Counted from the first letter of the stretch, positions 1 through 7,180 are shown. The stretch is 11,787 nucleotides of DNA from Betaproteobacteria bacterium (GCA_021414185.1 JAIOOZ010000512.1:1-11787); one strand, 5' to 3'. Translations and numbers: made by a program. The notes: a model not told the origin generated them from the letters alone.

Positions 1-38
1 GCGCGGAAATCGACGAGAAATTCGCTCTGCGTATACAT
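1..38 (-). CDS. 5' end of a gene cut by the window edge, possibly N-acetylglutamate synthase (argA)
   Basis: An ATG on the minus strand at 38 opens a frame reading MYTQSEFLVDFR before the window ends, so only the first 12 codons are visible. An SD-like AAAGGCGGG precedes it, and it lies 30 nt after the gpsA stop in the same direction, so it looks like the next gene of that operon. The residues resemble the N-terminus of proteobacterial ArgA proteins, which open with a short stretch ending in a Phe-Arg or Leu-Arg motif before the amino-acid-kinase-like domain. Twelve residues cannot settle identity, so the argA suggestion is a weak inference. That there is a gene start here is more secure. Confidence 0.4.
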   Translation of the reverse strand, partial: MYTQSEFLVDFR

Positions 39-68
39 GCGCCCGCCTTTGGCGCTTAAAAGCGCGGG

Positions 69-1058
69 TTAGCGGTGTTCGGCCTTGGGATCGCGCAATA
101 ACAGCTCGCGCACCGCGTCGGCCGCCGGGATCTGGCCGTCCAGCACGCGGCATACGGCGCGTGTGATCGGCATGTCGATGACGAGTTCGCGCGCCAGCCG
201 GTCGACTGCCCTGGCGGTGTAAACGCCTTCGGCGACGTGGCCGAGTTCGTCCAGCACCTTGTCGAGCGCCACACCTTGCGCGATCTTGAGACCGACGTTG
301 CGATTGCGCGAAAGGTCGCCCGTGCAGGTCAGCGTAAGATCCCCGACACCGGCCAGCCCCATGAAAGTCTCGATGCGCCCGCCGAGTTTCAACCCAAGCC
401 GCGTGATTTCAGCCAGGCCGCGCGTGACCAACGCCGCGCGCGCGTTGTAGCCGAGACCAAGCCCGTCGCTGATGCCCGCGGCAATGGCCATTACGTTTTT
501 CACTGCGCCGGCGACTTCGACTCCCGCCACGTCGTCCGCCGAATAAATCCGGAGCCGGTCGTGGTGCAGCTCGCGCGCCGTGTTTTGCGCGAACACCGCA
601 TCGCCGGATGCGAGCGTCAGCGCAGTAGGCAAACCGCGCGCAACTTCCTGGGCGAAACTGGGCCCCGACAGCACGCCGCGCGGCAACGCCGCATTCAATT
701 CAGCGGCAGCGACTTCGTGCGGCAACTGCGCCGAGTCGGTGTCCAGGCCCTTGCACAGCCAGATGAGCGGCGTCTGGTTGCCGGATGCCGCAAGTTGTTT
801 GAGCGTCGGGCGCAAACCTGCCGTCGTGGTGGCAACCAGGATCAAATTGCAGCCAGCGAGCGCGGCGGCGAAATCCGCGGTTACGGTCACCGCGTCCGGA
901 ATGCGCAATCCCGGCAAATAAGCAAGATTGACGCGCGTCGCTGCGATGTCGCGCGCCTGCGCGGAATTACGCGCCCACAGTGCGACCGCGTGCCGCGGCG
1001 CGAGGCTGATGCTGATTGCAGTGCCCCACGCACCGGCGCCAAGCACTGCAAGCTTCAT
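69..1058 (-). CDS. gpsA: Glycerol-3-phosphate dehydrogenase [NAD(P)+]
   Basis: Cytosolic enzyme that reduces dihydroxyacetone phosphate to sn-glycerol 3-phosphate, the backbone for phospholipid synthesis. The 329-residue product is typical for the family. It opens with the Rossmann dinucleotide motif GAGAWG (residues 7-12), has SGPSFAQEVARG (131-142), then GAVKNVMAIAAGISDG, whose Lys187 matches the catalytic lysine, and NARAAL at 206-211 in the substrate-binding C-terminal domain. I chose the ATG at 1058 because MKLAVLGAGAWG is the usual N-terminus; a GTG three codons upstream is also open. This ATG overlaps the stop of the SH3-like gene as ATGA, which suggests translational coupling, with a GGGGTG just upstream. 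Nothing looks broken. Identity is very secure from motifs and length. Confidence 0.96.
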   Translation of the reverse strand: MKLAVLGAGAWGTAISISLAPRHAVALWARNSAQARDIAATRVNLAYLPGLRIPDAVTVTADFAAALAGCNLILVATTTAGLRPTLKQLAASGNQTPLIWLCKGLDTDSAQLPHEVAAAELNAALPRGVLSGPSFAQEVARGLPTALTLASGDAVFAQNTARELHHDRLRIYSADDVAGVEVAGAVKNVMAIAAGISDGLGLGYNARAALVTRGLAEITRLGLKLGGRIETFMGLAGVGDLTLTCTGDLSRNRNVGLKIAQGVALDKVLDELGHVAEGVYTARAVDRLARELVIDMPITRAVCRVLDGQIPAADAVRELLLRDPKAEHR

Positions 1059-1525
1059 ACACCCCACACCACGTTGAGTTTGATGTAGCCGCTTTGTCCA
1101 TCGCGATGCGCAACGCGCGCCCAGCCGGTGCCCGTCAGTTCGACGAGGTCGAGCAGCACGTTCTGTTCGGCCTGAAACACCAGCGGCGCCTTGTCATCCG
1201 CGGCCTGGCGCACATCGGCAAGATTCACCTTGACCATCACGCTGCGGCGCTCGCTGAGACTTTTGGTTTCTATCCACGCCAGCTCGCCGCCGGCGTCGCG
1301 CACCTTGGCCCAGCCCTCCAGCGTGACAACGATTTCGACCGGGTAGTTGCGACCGAGGATATGCAGCTTCTTCGCCTTGAGCGACGGCGCGTCATAAACT
1401 ACCGCCGCGTTGTCGGCGACCGATCGGAATTCCGCGAAGGCCGCCGGCATCCACGCCGCCAGCAACGCGCCGCACAGCGCGACGCCCTGGCACAACCTGA
1501 GGAGACTCTGCCCGAGTAATTTCAT
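1055..1525 (-). CDS. Secreted SH3-like (bacterial SH3b) domain protein
   Basis: A 156-residue protein with a clear Sec signal peptide: a short basic start (MKLLGQSLLR), a hydrophobic core, and a likely cleavage after AFA at residue 31. The mature part reads as two tandem SH3-like folds, about 35-92 and 97-153. Both carry the recurrent pattern of 'VRQAADDKAPLVFQ' and 'GWARV...GYI' type strands (GWAKV near 71-75, GWARV near 133-137). This suits the bacterial SH3_4-type family, thought to bind peptidoglycan or peptide ligands in the periplasm; the exact role is unknown. A strong SD, AGGAGG, lies about 10 nt upstream of the ATG. It sits between secB and gpsA and overlaps gpsA by 4 nt. Function beyond a periplasmic binding domain is not established. 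Confidence 0.85.
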   Translation of the reverse strand: MKLLGQSLLRLCQGVALCGALLAAWMPAAFAEFRSVADNAAVVYDAPSLKAKKLHILGRNYPVEIVVTLEGWAKVRDAGGELAWIETKSLSERRSVMVKVNLADVRQAADDKAPLVFQAEQNVLLDLVELTGTGWARVAHRDGQSGYIKLNVVWGV

Positions 1526-1557
1526 TTGACCGGAGCCTCCTCCTGGATGGGGACAGA

Positions 1558-1578
1558 CAAGAGGGACCGGCCCTCTTG
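1558..1578 (-). terminator. Perfect inverted repeat between secB and the SH3-like gene (weak terminator or processing hairpin)
   Basis: CAAGAGGG and CCCTCTTG form a perfect 8-bp stem around a 5-nt loop (accgg). It lies 12 nt after the secB stop and 32 nt before the downstream start. On the minus strand it is followed by TCTGTCC, not a U-tract, so it is not a convincing intrinsic terminator. A partial attenuator, or an mRNA-processing or stabilising hairpin that lets secB be expressed above the genes after it, fits better. That function is inference. Confidence 0.4.
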
Positions 1579-1590
1579 CGCGGACATACT

Positions 1591-2046
1591 CTAGTTAGGC
1601 TTGGAACCCTGCTGCGCCTGCAGTTGCTCGATCTGCTGCTGATAAATGTTCTCGAAACTCATGGGCGCGAGTATCACCGGCTGAAAGCCGGCGCGCGCGG
1701 TGACCATCGAGATGGTTTCGCGGGCATAGGGAAACAGCGTATTCGGGCACGCAATGCCCAGCAACGGTCCCATGTCCGGCTCCGGCACGTTGCGGATCTG
1801 AAATATGCCGGCCTGCGCTGCCTCGACCAGGAAAATCGCTTTTTCCTTGATGCGAGCGGTAATGGTCACCGTCAGCACGACTTCAAACATGCCTTCCTGC
1901 ACGGCGCGCGCGCCGCTGTTGATATTGACTTCGAGGGTGGGCGCTTCCATCTCCAGAAAAACTTCCGGCGCGTTCGGCACTTCCACCGACAGGTCTTTGA
2001 GATAGACCTTCTCAATCGAAAAAGTCGGCAGCGGCGATTCACTCAT
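1591..2046 (-). CDS. secB: Protein-export chaperone SecB
   Basis: Cytosolic tetrameric chaperone that holds preproteins unfolded and delivers them to SecA at the SecYEG translocon. The product is 151 residues, close to the E. coli length of about 155. Family hallmarks are visible: FSIEKVYLKDLSVE near the start, PNAPEVF, a central TITARIKEKAIFLVEAAQAGIF stretch, and near the C-terminus CPNTLFPYARE and FQPVILAPMSFENIYQQ, the last being very characteristic. I chose the ATG at 2046 because MSESPLPTFSIEK is a normal SecB N-terminus; a longer open frame extends upstream but runs into grxC. Only a weak SD-like GGAA precedes this start. It follows the glutaredoxin gene by 34 nt, a common proteobacterial pairing. 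Confidence 0.97.
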   Translation of the reverse strand: MSESPLPTFSIEKVYLKDLSVEVPNAPEVFLEMEAPTLEVNINSGARAVQEGMFEVVLTVTITARIKEKAIFLVEAAQAGIFQIRNVPEPDMGPLLGIACPNTLFPYARETISMVTARAGFQPVILAPMSFENIYQQQIEQLQAQQGSKPN

Positions 2047-2080
2047 GAGGGTTCCAGGCTGTGTTAATTGAATTGAAGGA

Positions 2081-2338
2081 TCAGGCGCGCAATAACTCGT
2101 CGAGCTTGCCGGCGCGATCCAGAGCGGCAAGTTCGTCGTATCCACCGACATGCATGTCGCCGATGTAAATCTGCGGCACCGTGCGGCGTCCGGTAAGTTC
2201 CATCATCTCGGTGCGTTTCGCCGGATCGAGGTCGACGCGGATTTTCTCGAATGCCGCAATACCCTTGGCGGCCAGCAGGCGCTCCGCCATCTGGCAATAC
2301 GGGCACGAACCGGTGCTGTACATCTTTATTGCGGGCAT
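2081..2338 (-). CDS. grxC: Glutaredoxin 3 (class I, CPYC)
   Basis: Small cytosolic thiol-disulfide oxidoreductase that uses glutathione to reduce protein disulfides and mixed disulfides. The 85-residue product has the dithiol active site CPYC at residues 12-15, the cis-proline motif TVPQIYIG at 53-60, and the glutathione-contacting GGYDEL at 65-70, all in standard positions. Length matches the GrxC family of about 80-90 residues. I used the ATG at 2338 because the motifs fall at family positions and GGAG lies 8 nt upstream; the open frame continues further upstream into the rhodanese gene without relevance. It is 16 nt after the rhodanese-like gene and 34 nt before secB. No anomaly. Confidence 0.95.
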   Translation of the reverse strand: MPAIKMYSTGSCPYCQMAERLLAAKGIAAFEKIRVDLDPAKRTEMMELTGRRTVPQIYIGDMHVGGYDELAALDRAGKLDELLRA

Positions 2339-2354
2339 GCGGACAGCTCCACCG

Positions 2355-2786
2355 TCATTTTTCCACCGGCAGGCTCGCCTCCACCCAGCCGCCGAGGCCG
2401 CCGCGCAGCGCGAACACATCATTGAAGCCGACTTTCTTGAGCGCATCGCACACCTTGGCGGCGCGCGCTCCATTGACGATGATGGGGCGCGACTTCAGTT
2501 TCTCGATTTCGCGCAAACGGTCAGTCAGTTGGGCGAATGGAATATTGCGCGCGTTCGGAATATGACCGGCCGCGTATTCCGCGGTTTCCCGCACATCCAG
2601 TACCACTGCATCGCGCCGATTGATCAGCTGCACGGCCTCCATCGCGCCAACTTGAGCCGCACCGCCGCCCGCGAACAAACGGCTGAAGAGCGGCGCGACC
2701 AGCATGCCGCCCGTCACCACCGCGGTGCCGAACAGCATCATGTTCATCGGGCTCTTCTGCAAAAACACCCAAAACGAAGTATCCAA
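2355..2786 (-). CDS. Membrane-anchored rhodanese-like protein lacking the catalytic cysteine loop
   Basis: A 143-residue protein with an N-terminal transmembrane segment (about residues 14-38) followed by a rhodanese fold. The fold is recognisable from AVVLDVRETAEYAAGHIPNA (60-79), the NIPFAQL strand, and the C-terminal VFALRGGLGGW. Active rhodaneses carry a Cys at the start of a Cys-x4-Arg loop after the VIVV strand. Here the strand runs PIIVNGARAAK (101-111), with no Cys and apparently a shorter loop. The only Cys, Cys113, lies in the following helix. It may therefore not transfer sulfur and could be a binding or scaffold protein, like the E. coli YibN type. An SD-like AGGGA lies 5 nt before the ATG. 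It leads the grxC-secB-gpsA operon. Family call is secure; activity is inferred absent. Confidence 0.88.
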   Translation of the reverse strand: MDTSFWVFLQKSPMNMMLFGTAVVTGGMLVAPLFSRLFAGGGAAQVGAMEAVQLINRRDAVVLDVRETAEYAAGHIPNARNIPFAQLTDRLREIEKLKSRPIIVNGARAAKVCDALKKVGFNDVFALRGGLGGWVEASLPVEK

Positions 2787-2922
2787 TTGGTTTCCCTGCG
2801 ATATCGCGTCGAATCAAAGCGGCGAAATACCGATTTTGCGCGGCGCACGCGAGCCGCGTTTGACCGCAAAATGGCATAAAATGTTGCGGCATTATATACG
2901 AGCCTAGAAAGTATTAGAAATC
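2787..2922. promoter_or_regulatory. Divergent intergenic region between the rhodanese-like gene and gpmI
   Basis: These 136 bases separate two divergent transcription units and must hold promoters for both. On the minus strand a perfect TATAAT lies at 2896-2891, with a poor -35 (TTCTAA) 17 nt upstream. If used, it would give the rhodanese mRNA a leader of about 100 nt. On the plus strand a TTGACC at 2860-2865 looks like a -35, but I see no -10 at the right spacing. The AT-rich stretch from about 2866 to 2922 would favour opening in either direction. I see no ribosomal leader motif, riboswitch or recognised operator. Confidence 0.5.
2891..2896 (-). promoter_or_regulatory. Candidate -10 box for the rhodanese-grxC-secB-gpsA operon
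   Basis: A perfect TATAAT hexamer on the minus strand, within an otherwise GC-rich window. The matching -35 position (17-nt spacer) reads TTCTAA, 3 of 6 consensus bases, so strength is uncertain. It lies 27 nt upstream of the gpmI start and faces away from it, so binding here could interfere with gpmI initiation. Inference from consensus only. Confidence 0.35.
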
Positions 2923-4449
2923 ATGAATGTAACCCCGGTGCTGCTGGTCATACTCGACGGCTTTGGTTATCGCGAGGAGTGCGCCGACAACGCCATCTGC
3001 CAGGCGCGCAAACCGCACTGGAACTTCTTCTGGAACACCTGCCCGCATACCACCATAGACGCGTCGGAAAAATGGGTGGGCCTGCCCGCAGCCCAAATGG
3101 GCAATTCGGAAGTCGGCCATCTCAACATCGGCGCCGGGCGCGTGATCTACCAGGACTACACGCGCATTGAAGCCGATATCGCGAGCGGCGAGTTTTTTCG
3201 CAACCCCGTCCTGAAGCAGGCCACCGACACTGCACTTGCCAACCGCTCGGCGCTGCACATCCTCGGCCTCCTGTCGCCCGGCGGCGTGCACAGCCACGAA
3301 GCGCAGATTGCGGCGATGGTCGAAATGGCGGCGCGGGCGGGCGTCAAAAACATTTGCGTGCACGCGTTTCTCGACGGGCGCGATACACCGCCGCGCAGCG
3401 CGCTGGCCTCGCTCGAATTCCTGCGCGACAAATGCGCGCAAATCGGCGCTGGCCGCATCGCTTCCGTCGTCGGCCGCTATTACGCGATGGACCGCGACCA
3501 GCGCTGGGAGCGCGTCGAGGTCGCGTACGATCTCATCACGCAGGGCAAAGCTGCATACCAGGCCGCCGATGCCGTCAAGGCGCTGGAAATGGCCTACGCG
3601 CGCGGAGAAAACGATGAGTTCGTGCAGGCGACCGCCATAACACCAGCGACGCGCATGCAAGACGGCGATGTCTGCGTGTTCATGAATTTTCGCGCCGACC
3701 GCGCGCGCCAGATGACGCGCGCGCTGACCGATCCCGCTTTCAGCGGCTTCAAACGCGCTTACGCGCCCAAGCTCGGTTTTTTCTGCACGCTCACGAATTA
3801 CGGCGAAGACTTCAAAATGCCCGCCGCCTACGCGCCGCAAAGTATCGCGAACGGCTTCGGCGAGTTCCTGTCCAAACAGGGATTGCGCCAGTTGCGCATC
3901 GCCGAGACCGAGAAGTATGCGCACGTCACGTATTTTTTCAACGGCGGAGTCGAGACGCCGTACGCCGGCGAAGAGCGCGTGCTGGTGCCCTCGCCCAAGG
4001 TCGCGACCTACGATCTCAAACCCGAGATGAGCGCATTCGAAGTCACCGACAAACTGGTCGCAGCGATCCAGTCGCGCCAGTACGACGCCATCGTGTGCAA
4101 TTACGCCAATGGCGACATGGTAGGCCACACCGGCAATCTGGAAGCCGCCACGCGCGCCATCGAAGTGCTGGATGAATGCCTGGGCCGCGTGATCAAAGCG
4201 ATGCAGGATGCCGGCGGCGAAGTGCTGATCACCGCCGATCACGGCAACGCGGAAATGATGCACGATGAAGCCACCCACCAGGCGCATACCGCGCACACGC
4301 TCAACGTGGTGCCGCTGCTCTACATCGGCCGCAAAGCGACGACCACCGCGGGCGGCGCGCTGAAAGACGTGGCGCCGACGCTGCTCAGGATGATGGGTCT
4401 GCCGCAACCGCCGGAAATGACCGGCCGGCCGCTGATCAATTTTGCCTAG
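2923..4449 (+). CDS. gpmI: 2,3-bisphosphoglycerate-independent phosphoglycerate mutase
   Basis: Cytosolic metal-dependent enzyme of the alkaline phosphatase superfamily that interconverts 3- and 2-phosphoglycerate in glycolysis and gluconeogenesis. The 508-residue length is standard. Visible catalytic residues: Asp12 in VILDGFG, the phosphoserine nucleophile Ser62 in MGNSEVGH, His123, the LDGRDTPPRS substrate loop (148-157), Asp396 and His400 in NGDMVGH, Asp437 and His438 in ITADHGNAE, and His456 in HTAHTLN. All expected metal ligands are present. The ATG at 2923 is the first possible, as an in-frame TAG lies five codons upstream. No good SD precedes it (only an AGAAA stretch). Its stop overlaps the start of envC. 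It heads the gpmI-envC-ctpA unit. Confidence 0.97.
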   Translation: MNVTPVLLVILDGFGYREECADNAICQARKPHWNFFWNTCPHTTIDASEKWVGLPAAQMGNSEVGHLNIGAGRVIYQDYTRIEADIASGEFFRNPVLKQATDTALANRSALHILGLLSPGGVHSHEAQIAAMVEMAARAGVKNICVHAFLDGRDTPPRSALASLEFLRDKCAQIGAGRIASVVGRYYAMDRDQRWERVEVAYDLITQGKAAYQAADAVKALEMAYARGENDEFVQATAITPATRMQDGDVCVFMNFRADRARQMTRALTDPAFSGFKRAYAPKLGFFCTLTNYGEDFKMPAAYAPQSIANGFGEFLSKQGLRQLRIAETEKYAHVTYFFNGGVETPYAGEERVLVPSPKVATYDLKPEMSAFEVTDKLVAAIQSRQYDAIVCNYANGDMVGHTGNLEAATRAIEVLDECLGRVIKAMQDAGGEVLITADHGNAEMMHDEATHQAHTAHTLNVVPLLYIGRKATTTAGGALKDVAPTLLRMMGLPQPPEMTGRPLINFA

Positions 4450-5635
4450 CCTCGCCCTGCTCTTAGCGCTGGTCCTGTCGATGCTGGGCGCCGGCGCGCA
4501 GGCGGCGGCCCCGCCTTCCAATGCGCAAAAAGAAGAACTGAAACAGCTGCGCAGCCGCATCGACGCCCTGCAAAAAACGCTGGCGGCGTCGGAAGAAACC
4601 AAAAACGAAACGGCCGATGCGCTGCGCGAATCCGAGCGCGCGATTTCCGAAACCAACCGCACGTTGCGCAGCCTGGCGGAAGACCAGCGCACGGTCAACG
4701 CGCGCCTGGCGGACCTGCGCGAGCAAAACCGCCGCACCAGCGGCGACCTCGAAACGCAGCGCACACGGCTGGCGCGCCTCTTGTACCAGCAATACACCGG
4801 CGCCCAGCCCGACGCGCTGAAGCTCCTGTTGAACCGCGAGGACCCGAACCGCATCGCGCGCGAACTCCACTACCTGACTTATCTCGCGCGCGCGCGCGCA
4901 GAACTCATAGGCAGTCTGCGCACGAACCTCGGCCGCATCACCGGACTTACCGAGGAGACGCAACAACAAAGTGCCGAACTGGCCGCGATCAACGCCGCCC
5001 AACAGGCGCAGCGCAAACGCCTCGAAAGCGAAAAAGCCGCGCGCAAAGCGGTGCTGGTCAAAGTGTCGCGCCAGATCGAGAAACAGCGGCGCGAAATTTC
5101 CACGCTGAAACGCGACGAAACCCGGCTGGCAAAGCTGGTGGATCAATTAACCCAGATGCTGGCCCGCACGAAACCGGCGTCGAAGCCGCCTTCCCTGCGC
5201 AACGAACGCCTGCCCGAAGGCGCGGCCGATGCGGGCGCGTTCGGCCAACTCAAGGGCCAGCTCCGCCTGCCGGTGCGCGGGGAACTCAAGAACCGCTTCG
5301 GCGGCCCAAGGGAAGGCAGCGGCGTCCTGTGGAAAGGGCTTTTTATCGCGTCGGCTGCTGGCCAGGAAGTCAAAGCCATAGCGCCCGGGCGGGTGGTGTT
5401 CGCGGACTGGCTGCGCGGCTTCGGCAACCTCCTGATCATCGACCACGGCGAAGGCTATATGAGCCTCTACGGCAACAACGAATCGCTGTTCAAGCAGGTC
5501 GGCGACGCCACGCGCAGCGGCGAAACGGTGGCTGCCGTCGGGAACAGCGGCGGGAACATGGATTCGGGTTTATACTTCGAGATTCGGCACCAGGGCAAGG
5601 CGTTTGACCCCCTCGGCTGGGTCAATTTAAGGTGA
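4442..5635 (+). CDS. envC: Murein hydrolase activator EnvC (degenerate LytM/M23 domain)
   Basis: Periplasmic protein that, in known systems, is recruited by FtsEX and activates septal amidases for daughter-cell separation. The 397 residues comprise a signal peptide (hydrophobic from residue 4, likely cleavage after AQA at 21), a long coiled coil of about 26-240 with a break around YTGAQPDALKLLL, a Pro-rich linker (243-260), and a LytM domain (about 272-394). The zinc ligands of active M23 peptidases are gone: WKGLF replaces the H-x3-D motif (297-301), GLYFE replaces H-x-H (376-380), and SLYGNN lacks its His. This matches EnvC as activator rather than enzyme. The start is TTG at 4442, overlapping the gpmI stop by 8 nt. 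An in-frame TGA at 4433 rules out any longer form, and the ATG at 4481 would remove the signal core. There is no SD, so coupling to gpmI is likely. Confidence 0.93.
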   Translation: MPSLALLLALVLSMLGAGAQAAAPPSNAQKEELKQLRSRIDALQKTLAASEETKNETADALRESERAISETNRTLRSLAEDQRTVNARLADLREQNRRTSGDLETQRTRLARLLYQQYTGAQPDALKLLLNREDPNRIARELHYLTYLARARAELIGSLRTNLGRITGLTEETQQQSAELAAINAAQQAQRKRLESEKAARKAVLVKVSRQIEKQRREISTLKRDETRLAKLVDQLTQMLARTKPASKPPSLRNERLPEGAADAGAFGQLKGQLRLPVRGELKNRFGGPREGSGVLWKGLFIASAAGQEVKAIAPGRVVFADWLRGFGNLLIIDHGEGYMSLYGNNESLFKQVGDATRSGETVAAVGNSGGNMDSGLYFEIRHQGKAFDPLGWVNLR

Positions 5636-5672
5636 ATTTGACCAGTGCGGCGGGCACTCACGGGAGTTTGAA

Positions 5673-7100
5673 ATGCGCAGCAAACTGCAGCAAATCGGTT
5701 TAATCGCGCTGGGCGTGTGCCTCGGCGTCATGATCTCGCTGAATTTCTCGGCGGTGGCGCAGCGCGACGTGCTGGGCCCGCTGCCGGTCGAAGAACTGCG
5801 CGCATTCACCGAAGTGTTCGGGCGCATCAAGAGCGACTACGTCGAGTCGGTCGAAGACAAGAAGCTCATCACCGAAGCGATCACCGGCATGCTCGCCGGC
5901 CTCGATCCGCATTCGGCTTATCTCGATCAGGACGCCTTCCGCGAACTGCAGGTCGGCACGCAGGGCGAATTCGGCGGGCTCGGCATCGAAGTCGGCATGG
6001 AAGACGGGTTCGTCAAAGTCGTCTCGCCGATCGACGATTCGCCGGCCTCGCGCGCCGGCGTCAAATCGGGCGATCTCATCGTCAAGCTCGACGACACTTC
6101 GGTCAAGGGCATGACGTTGAACGACGCGGTCAAGCGCATGCGCGGCAAACCCAACACGCAGATCACGCTCACCATCGTGCGCAAGGGCGACCCCAAGCCG
6201 ATCATCGTCACGCTCACGCGCGCCATCATCAAGATCCAGAGCGTCAAGTCGAAGCTGCTGGAGCCCGGCTACGCCTACTTCCGCGTCACCCAGTTCCAGG
6301 AACACACCGGCGAAACGCTGGCGACTGCGATCCAGAACCTCTACAAGCAGAACCAGGGTTCGATGCGCGGCATCGTGCTCGATCTGCGCAACGATCCGGG
6401 TGGCCTCCTCAACGGCGCGGTGGCGGTGTCCGCCGCTTTCCTGCCGCAGAACACGCTGGTGGTCTATACCGACGGCCGCACCGAGGACGCAAAAATGCGC
6501 CTCACCGCGAGCCCGGAAAACTACCTGCGCGGACGCGTGCGCGACGATTACCTGAGCCGCCTGCCGGCGGAAGTCAAAAACGTGCCGATGGTCGTGCTGG
6601 TCAACGGCGGCTCGGCGTCGGCGTCCGAAATCGTCGCCGGCGCGCTGCAGGACCACAAGCGCGCGGTCATCATGGGCACACAGACGTTCGGCAAAGGTTC
6701 GGTGCAGACCATCTTGCCGCTCGGCAACAGCACTGCGATCAAGCTCACCACGGCGCGCTATTACACGCCCAACGGCCGCTCGATCCAGGCCAAGGGCATA
6801 GTGCCCGACATCATCCTCGATGACGGCAGCTCAAACCGCGACCCGGGATTGAAATTGCGCGAATCCGATCTCGACAAGCACCTGAGCAACGACCGCAGCA
6901 AGGACGAGAAAGCTGCCGCGCCGTCGGCGCCGGTTGCCAATGCGTTCAACTTCACGCCGTCGCCGCGCCCCAAGGACGTCGACGAAAAAGACACCAAGGT
7001 GGAACCGGGTGAAGTCGTCGCCAAGAGCGACTACGAGTTATCGCAGGCCATCGCGTTCCTGAAAAGCCGCGGTGTCACCACGCGTGCCAGCGCCCGTTAA
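5673..7100 (+). CDS. ctpA: C-terminal processing peptidase, S41 family
   Basis: Periplasmic or membrane-associated serine protease that trims or degrades proteins from their C-termini; related enzymes control peptidoglycan hydrolases and lipoproteins. Layout of the 475 residues: signal or anchor segment (1-29, AVA at the end), N-terminal helices, PDZ domain (about 95-180, with GGLGIEV), and S41 catalytic core. The Ser-Lys dyad is Ser316 in GGSASASEI and Lys341 in TFGKGSVQ, with Gln345 four residues on. The Ser-Lys gap of 25 equals that of known CtpA and Prc enzymes. A charged, low-complexity stretch (about 388-450) precedes a short helical C-terminus. GGGAG sits 6 nt before the ATG. It lies 37 nt after envC and ends at an intrinsic terminator. 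Its neighbour EnvC suggests a role in cell-wall turnover (inference). Confidence 0.96.
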   Translation: MRSKLQQIGLIALGVCLGVMISLNFSAVAQRDVLGPLPVEELRAFTEVFGRIKSDYVESVEDKKLITEAITGMLAGLDPHSAYLDQDAFRELQVGTQGEFGGLGIEVGMEDGFVKVVSPIDDSPASRAGVKSGDLIVKLDDTSVKGMTLNDAVKRMRGKPNTQITLTIVRKGDPKPIIVTLTRAIIKIQSVKSKLLEPGYAYFRVTQFQEHTGETLATAIQNLYKQNQGSMRGIVLDLRNDPGGLLNGAVAVSAAFLPQNTLVVYTDGRTEDAKMRLTASPENYLRGRVRDDYLSRLPAEVKNVPMVVLVNGGSASASEIVAGALQDHKRAVIMGTQTFGKGSVQTILPLGNSTAIKLTTARYYTPNGRSIQAKGIVPDIILDDGSSNRDPGLKLRESDLDKHLSNDRSKDEKAAAPSAPVANAFNFTPSPRPKDVDEKDTKVEPGEVVAKSDYELSQAIAFLKSRGVTTRASAR

Positions 7101-7119
7101 GATAACGCAGTCGATCGCC

Positions 7120-7150
7120 AACGCCCGGCTTTGTCCGGGCGTTTTGCTTT
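7120..7150 (+). terminator. Rho-independent terminator after ctpA
   Basis: AACGCCCGG and CCGGGCGTT form a perfect 9-bp stem with a 6-nt loop (ctttgt), followed by TTGCTTT as an imperfect U-tract. It begins 19 nt after the ctpA stop. The GC-rich stem and T-run are textbook, although the T-run is interrupted by GC, so some readthrough into moeB is plausible. Confidence 0.82.
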
Positions 7151-7180
7151 CTGCCGCCGGCACACCTGCCGCCAGCCGCC

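Noticed and set aside
52..65. A small palindrome (GCGCTTAAAAGCGC) between gpsA and the next gene, as a terminator
   Set aside because: The stem is 5-6 bp with a very tight loop and no T-run, and the downstream start follows within a few bases.
2914..4854. A 646-residue open frame on the minus strand opposite gpmI and envC
   Set aside because: It is a GC-rich shadow: the plus-strand genes have intact catalytic motifs, while this frame is rich in Arg, Ala and His with no recognisable domain.
4885..4899. A run of alternating CG dinucleotides inside envC, a possible slippage site
   Set aside because: The run encodes Ala-Arg in frame within a coiled coil and envC is intact; such runs are expected at this GC content and nothing indicates phase variation.
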